In this document: piece by piece, positions 44,266 to 47,613 of the stretch | Layout: each line of letters begins with the position of its first letter | Numbering within the stretch: position 1 is the stretch's first letter | Source of the DNA: JBGCDD01 sp045105075 | GTDB taxonomy: Bacteria > Pseudomonadota > Alphaproteobacteria > Rhodobacterales > Rhodobacteraceae | DNA: 47,613 nt | Direction: 5' to 3' | NCBI GenBank assembly: GCA_045105075.1 | Contig: JBGCDD010000092.1 | Coordinates: 1-47,613 of the forward strand | Translations under genes and position numbers: made by a program | Notes under the pieces: generated by a model | Database searches by the model: none | What the model was told of the DNA's origin: nothing | The model's input: the letters and a program-made list of their open reading frames with translations, nothing else

Positions 44266-44754
44266 ATGCAAAACGACTGGCAAGGGCTCGATCGTTATGA
44301 TCGGGCGATTCTGACTGTTTTGGCCAGCGACGGGCGGATCAGTATTGCGGATCTGGCGCGACGCATCGGATTGTCAAAATCACCGACGCAAGCGCGGCTG
44401 CGCCGTCTGGAGGCCGAGCGCGTTATCACGGGGTATCGCGCGTTGCTCGATCCGATCAGGCTGGGGCTGGATCACGTGGCTTTTGTAGAGGTGCGTCTCA
44501 GCGACACCCGAGAAGCTGCTTTGCGCGCGTTCAACGCGGCCGTTGCCAAAGTGGCCGAAGTCGAGCAAGTGCATATGATCGCAGGAAATTTTGACTATTT
44601 GATGAAGGTTCGAACATCAAACATGTCAGATTACCGGCTTGTGCTGGGCGAGAAAATTTCAACCCTTCCGCATGTTGCCGGCACCTCGACCTATGTGGCG
44701 ATGCAAGCGGTGAAAGAGGGCAACCCGATTGCGCCTGTTCAAGAAGTGACTTGA
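44266..44754 (+). CDS. putR: Lrp/AsnC-family regulator, probably PutR
   Basis: The 162-residue protein has the Lrp layout: an N-terminal helix-turn-helix (ISIADLARRIGLSKSPTQAR) and a C-terminal effector-sensing domain with VHMIAGNFDYLMKVRT. Divergence from putA, with 108 bases between the starts, is the standard arrangement of PutR, which activates putA in response to proline in alphaproteobacteria. GAAAGGGGGG precedes ATG 44266. An in-frame extension upstream lies in the operator region and is not used. Confidence 0.9.
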   Translation: MQNDWQGLDRYDRAILTVLASDGRISIADLARRIGLSKSPTQARLRRLEAERVITGYRALLDPIRLGLDHVAFVEVRLSDTREAALRAFNAAVAKVAEVEQVHMIAGNFDYLMKVRTSNMSDYRLVLGEKISTLPHVAGTSTYVAMQAVKEGNPIAPVQEVT

Positions 44755-44776
44755 CGACGGCGTCTTCAGCGTCAGC

Positions 44777-45343
44777 ATGATGCTCATGCGTCCTATACTT
44801 TTTGCCCTCCTGTTGGCCCCGATAACTGCCTTTGCCGAAGGCTGTCCGCCCGCTCCGGATCATGACAGCGACTTGCTGGCGCTGATCGCCAAGGCCCAAT
44901 CAGCGCCGACCGAAAACGATGGGCGCGCTGTGTCCCAACAGATGTGGGCGATCTGGGTCGACGCGCCCGACGAGGTGTCCCAGGCGTTGCTGGATCGTGG
45001 TATGTCCAAACTGCGCGGCAGCGATTTTGTCGGCGCCTTGCAAGACCTTGATCGACTTGTCGCTTACTGTCCCGACTATGCGGAAGGCTATAATCAACGC
45101 GCATTTGTCAACTATTTGACCCGCAACTTTGTGCCTGCGCTTAGGGATCTTGACCGCGCCATTGCGCGCTCTCCAAACCATGTGGCGGCATTGTCGGGCA
45201 GGGCGCTGACCTTGTTGGCGCTCGGGCGAACGGATGATGCACGCGACGCCCTTGCGACAGCCTTGGCGCTAAACCCTTGGTTGTCAGAACGTAAGTTGGC
45301 CGATGCCGGCGGACCCTTGGCGCCAAAGGGCGAGGATATCTAA
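44777..45343 (+). CDS. Exported tetratricopeptide-repeat protein
   Basis: The 188-residue precursor has a signal peptide that probably ends after Ala20 (AFA|EG). Cys23 and a later cysteine (AYCPDY) could pair in the periplasm. Two to three TPR units follow, seen in GDFVGALQDLDRLVAYCPDYAEGYNQRAF-like spacing (about residues 73-165), each of the A-x-x-D-L-D-R-A type. Such proteins bind partner proteins; the partner is unknown. It starts 22 bases after putR on the same strand. ATG 44777 and ATG 44786 are both possible, neither with a strong ribosome binding site. Confidence 0.8.
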   Translation: MMLMRPILFALLLAPITAFAEGCPPAPDHDSDLLALIAKAQSAPTENDGRAVSQQMWAIWVDAPDEVSQALLDRGMSKLRGSDFVGALQDLDRLVAYCPDYAEGYNQRAFVNYLTRNFVPALRDLDRAIARSPNHVAALSGRALTLLALGRTDDARDALATALALNPWLSERKLADAGGPLAPKGEDI

Positions 45344-45397
45344 GCAAAAGCCTTGTTCTGCTCCCGTTGGGTTGCTAGGTCACGACAATACCGCGTC

Positions 45398-45437
45398 GCG
45401 GGCGTGATGGAATGGTAGACATACCAGACTTAAAATC
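45398..45437 (+). pseudogene. Detached 5' half of tRNA-Leu(UAA)
   Basis: These 40 bases are identical to bases 1-40 of the complete tRNA-Leu at 45545 (acceptor 5' strand, D arm and anticodon arm through the anticodon loop) and then diverge. No matching acceptor 3' strand follows, so it cannot make a tRNA. The following 107 bases hold nested inverted repeats (CCTTG/CAAGG at 45438 onward, GGCGTTG 45472-45478 with CAACGCC 45534-45540, GTTTC 45492-45496 with GAAAC 45515-45519) and no gene. It looks like an attachment-site scar or a partial duplication. Confidence 0.8.
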
Positions 45438-45544
45438 CTTGAGTCTGTGCGGTAAAACGCATACGGAACAAGGCGTTGCGTAGACGAGACGGTTTCTAGG
45501 CCCGATATAGGCCCGAAACTGAAAATTGAAGAACAACGCCAGAT

Positions 45545-45630
45545 GCGGGCGTGATGGAATGGTAGACATACCAGACTTAAAATCTGTTGGGCGAATGCCC
45601 GTGTGGGTTCGACTCCCACCGCCCGCACCA
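45545..45630 (+). tRNA. tRNA-Leu (anticodon UAA)
   Basis: The 86-base sequence including an encoded CCA folds as a class II tRNA. GCGGGCG pairs with CGCCCGC in the acceptor stem, the D arm holds TGGTAGAC, the anticodon TAA is at 45578-45580 in the loop CTTAAAA, the long variable arm is GGGC-GAAT-GCCC, and the T arm is GTGGG-TTCGACT-CCCAC. The outermost anticodon-stem pair is a C-U mismatch. Its first 40 bases are duplicated 147 bases upstream. Confidence 0.95.
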
Positions 45631-45760
45631 AATTACATCGCTAAATCAATTGCTTAATGGGAGGATGGCCTGCGAAATAGGTTCAGCATTCTCAAGTGTG
45701 CCTATCGAATGTATCAAACGAGAAACACCTCAACACTAACGGCTCAACGCAGTCCATGGA

Positions 45761-46264
45761 TCACACGGTGCAGTGCTGCACTGGAGCTGAAAAGAGTATC
45801 CGTGAATCACTCTCTCCAATTCGAAGCAGGTTTCTAATCCTTGCTTCTTTTGAACAGATTCCAATCCATGACCCCGTGGTTCCGACAATGAAATACGTCA
45901 TGGTTGAATTCCGGCTGCGGGTCTGTGAGGCCCAAGTCCTCTTATCAATAGCCGAGGGAGTTGGCTGGGTTTCTGGGTGGGTATGCCACTCACCCACCCA
46001 ATCGATTTTTTGCTCAGATCCCTCCCACGCTTTTGAAGCGATCTCTTGATGTGACGGGTCGCGACGAAAAAAACGATTTCGACTCGATTGATCCGTCTGT
46101 CCCGGAAAAGTACAATCTGTAACGTGAATACAGTCGGCACGCCGAAGGCCGAGAAGAATTCCTCCAAGCTCGACGGTATAACCTCGTGGATCGACGTACC
46201 CATTGACTCGATTTAGGACTGCCTTTTCAAGGAGGATGTGCTTCACAAATTGCAAATCGGACAC
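45761..46264 (-). CDS. JAB/JAMM-domain metalloprotease (Cap3-like deconjugase)
   Basis: The 167-residue protein carries a complete JAMM zinc site: Glu32 in VELGGILLG and H94-T-H96-P-x6-S104-x2-D107. JAMM proteins remove ubiquitin or ubiquitin-like proteins from targets; in type II CBASS the equivalent Cap3 reverses conjugation made by the E1/E2 enzyme Cap2. It starts with GTG 46264 inside the end of the E1-type gene (22-base overlap), which implies co-translation. Codon use is more A+T-rich than in the chromosome to the left. The 130 bases between its stop and the tRNA show no further gene. A precise GTG choice is uncertain. Confidence 0.85.
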   Translation of the reverse strand: MSDLQFVKHILLEKAVLNRVNGYVDPRGYTVELGGILLGLRRADCIHVTDCTFPGQTDQSSRNRFFRRDPSHQEIASKAWEGSEQKIDWVGEWHTHPETQPTPSAIDKRTWASQTRSRNSTMTYFIVGTTGSWIGICSKEARIRNLLRIGESDSRILFSAPVQHCTV

Positions 46265-47613
46265 CGTTCATGTTGCCTTGGCTTGCTGTCCTTGAGGTGC
46301 TTTGCGGTTTTGCTGTCGAGGATGAGATTACGAAGAGACGGTCCGGGTTCCTTACGGAAGAAACTCAAAATAGCCTCCAGTGCAAGACCAGCAGCCGAGA
46401 CCGAGGCGGAAACCGAAAAAGGCAGGTACGGCCCGTCTCCGCAGCGATTGAGTACTATGCGAGCTTCTGTTTTGACATCTTTCCGTGGATCACAAAGCCA
46501 GGTTTGTTCAGGTTTCAGGCACCGATAGCATGCTAAGTGGTTTCCAGCATTCAAGAACGTTTGGACCGCAATCCCATTTTGCCAAATGTAAGCATGCAGA
46601 ATTGCGGTTTCTTTTCCGGACAGACGTCGTTCTATGGCCTTTATGTTTAGAAATTCACTTAAATTTTCGACACCCGTCGCATCGACGACAAGGTCAGCTT
46701 CAGCAATACGAGGCCAAACGGCCTGAGCTTTCCCGTGGATAGACGACACCGAAACATCGGGGTGAAATCTTTCCAACTCGGCAGCTAAGGCAGTGCTCTT
46801 TTGAGTTCCGATGTCAGAAGAATTCAGGATGTGCCGCCCCAAATTTCCGGGGGACATCGTTTCAAAGTCAACTAACGTCAGTTTTCCATTATTACCCGCT
46901 CCGCATTGAACAAGATACCGAGCAAGGTGACTGCCGATAGTCCCGCAGCCCAATAAGGCGATGTTTTTTCCCCTGAGAGGGGCGTCTCTTTCAGCAATAT
47001 TTCTTGCACCAATATAGTCCAGAGAACTATCAACTCCGACCAATCTCTTGACGCCTACCTTTTGTCCGTTGGCCGCCAGGTAACTCATTCTGAAGGTTTG
47101 CCGAGAACGGTCCTTGTCTAGGAGTTGTCTGACCTGGGGGGATGGATCTAGCTCAAAACCCACAATTGCATTTGAGGCGGAAACGATAACGGCTCTTCCT
47201 GAAAGAAGATTTTCATGAAGCTTTTTTGTGTCTACTATCTGAAGAAGCCCGTTGCCTGTCCACCAATGGTCAAGTTGTTCCACAGTCTTTGGTTCAATGA
47301 TCCCATGCTGAACCGTCAAGATTGATGGGGCTGGAATCCAGATGGCGCCCTGGGTTGCAGTCAATTGTTTTGCGCGCTTTGTTCCTTTTGGCTCAAACAC
47401 TGTTCTTGCGACAGAAAACGCCTTATTTTCAATTCCGATCCGACCCTCAAAAAGCGTCGTCGGAATTGGTGACAGAATATAGAACACTCGACCATTCCAG
47501 TATCGAGTTAGTTCCCTGGCGATTTCGTCGTTGAAGCGACCGGCGAGCGACGCTTCCATCGCCTTTTGTGCCTCTTGTAAGACGAGAAGAACCGAACCGC
47601 CTGGATCTGCCGG
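46243..47613 (-). CDS. ThiF/E1-type ubiquitin-activating-like protein, 5' end beyond the window (Cap2-like)
   Basis: The frame is open to the right edge; 456 C-terminal residues are visible. Numbering from the Met at 47559, the nucleotide loop is LLGCGTIGSH (203-211), followed by LVDFETMSPGNLGRH, which together form the adenylation site of E1/ThiF/MoeB enzymes. CYRC (344-347) and CPIC (433-436) should bind zinc, and Cys373 in NRCGDGPYLP is a candidate thioester cysteine. About 180 residues precede the E1 core, with coding sequence continuing past the edge, so an N-terminal E2-like domain could lie outside, as in Cap2 (E2-E1 fusion). The overlapping JAB gene downstream supports a conjugation-deconjugation module. 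Base composition differs from the host chromosome. Confidence 0.85.
   Translation of the reverse strand, partial: PADPGGSVLLVLQEAQKAMEASLAGRFNDEIARELTRYWNGRVFYILSPIPTTLFEGRIGIENKAFSVARTVFEPKGTKRAKQLTATQGAIWIPAPSILTVQHGIIEPKTVEQLDHWWTGNGLLQIVDTKKLHENLLSGRAVIVSASNAIVGFELDPSPQVRQLLDKDRSRQTFRMSYLAANGQKVGVKRLVGVDSSLDYIGARNIAERDAPLRGKNIALLGCGTIGSHLARYLVQCGAGNNGKLTLVDFETMSPGNLGRHILNSSDIGTQKSTALAAELERFHPDVSVSSIHGKAQAVWPRIAEADLVVDATGVENLSEFLNIKAIERRLSGKETAILHAYIWQNGIAVQTFLNAGNHLACYRCLKPEQTWLCDPRKDVKTEARIVLNRCGDGPYLPFSVSASVSAAGLALEAILSFFRKEPGPSLRNLILDSKTAKHLKDSKPRQHERCPICNL

Noticed and set aside
45398..45630. Group I intron in tRNA-Leu(UAA)
   Set aside because: These introns split the anticodon loop of a single tRNA. 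Here the downstream copy is complete with its own 5' half, so nothing needs splicing.
45696..46049. Rightward open frame opposite the JAB gene
   Set aside because: The leftward frame has a complete JAMM motif; the rightward one has none.

Overview
The window looks like chromosome of a marine Rhodobacteraceae (Roseobacter-group) alphaproteobacterium. The evidence is the GC-rich coding bias, the alphaproteobacterial forms of housekeeping genes (a PutA without an N-terminal DNA-binding domain, a PopZ-like acidic protein, a YgfZ/EF-P pair, a divergent metF-metR pair) and a large share of transport and catabolic genes. Most of it is dense, ordinary chromosome. The last 2 kb, right of a tRNA-Leu(UAA), is visibly richer in A+T and looks like the edge of an accessory island.

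Region 1 (1-11 kb) is a catabolic cluster. Rightward genes encode a gentisate 1,2-dioxygenase-type bicupin, a fumarylacetoacetate-hydrolase-family protein, a flavin reductase and a cytochrome P450. A convergent leftward operon encodes a polyamine-type ABC importer (ATPase, two permeases, binding protein), then a NylB-like serine hydrolase and an amidase-signature enzyme. Together they suggest uptake and hydrolysis of an amide or ester followed by oxidation and ring cleavage of an aromatic product. The substrate is unknown.

Region 2 (11-30 kb) holds cell-envelope and housekeeping genes: a protein-isoaspartate-methyltransferase-like protein, a TolC-type channel, a PopZ-like protein behind a clear promoter, cobyric acid synthase, a small membrane protein, EF-P, YgfZ, a family 2 glycosyltransferase, an MsbA-like exporter, two aminotransferases, a nitronate monooxygenase-like enzyme, valyl-tRNA synthetase with an unusual insertion, a lipoprotein, and an HD-domain protein that looks more like a PhnZ/MIOX-type di-iron oxygenase than a phosphohydrolase.

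Region 3 (30-45 kb) holds an orphan CoxL-like molybdopterin subunit, a DUF2235 hydrolase, a thioesterase, metF and metR with a textbook MetR site between them, an oxidoreductase, a 453-residue lysine-rich helical protein I do not recognise, suhB, a GFA-family protein with a rhomboid protease, putA divergent from an Lrp-type regulator, and a TPR protein.

Region 4 (45.4-47.6 kb) begins with a 40-base copy of the 5' half of tRNA-Leu(UAA), 147 bases upstream of the complete tRNA. Beyond the tRNA come, leftward, a ThiF/E1-type ubiquitin-activating-like protein (cut by the window edge) overlapping a JAB/JAMM protease. Order and overlap resemble the Cap2-Cap3 ancillary module of type II CBASS anti-phage systems, so the rest of a defence operon may lie just beyond the right edge.

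Four convergent gene pairs share a four-base stop overlap, which shows how tightly this chromosome is packed. No CRISPR array, insertion sequence, transposase, rRNA or replication origin was seen.
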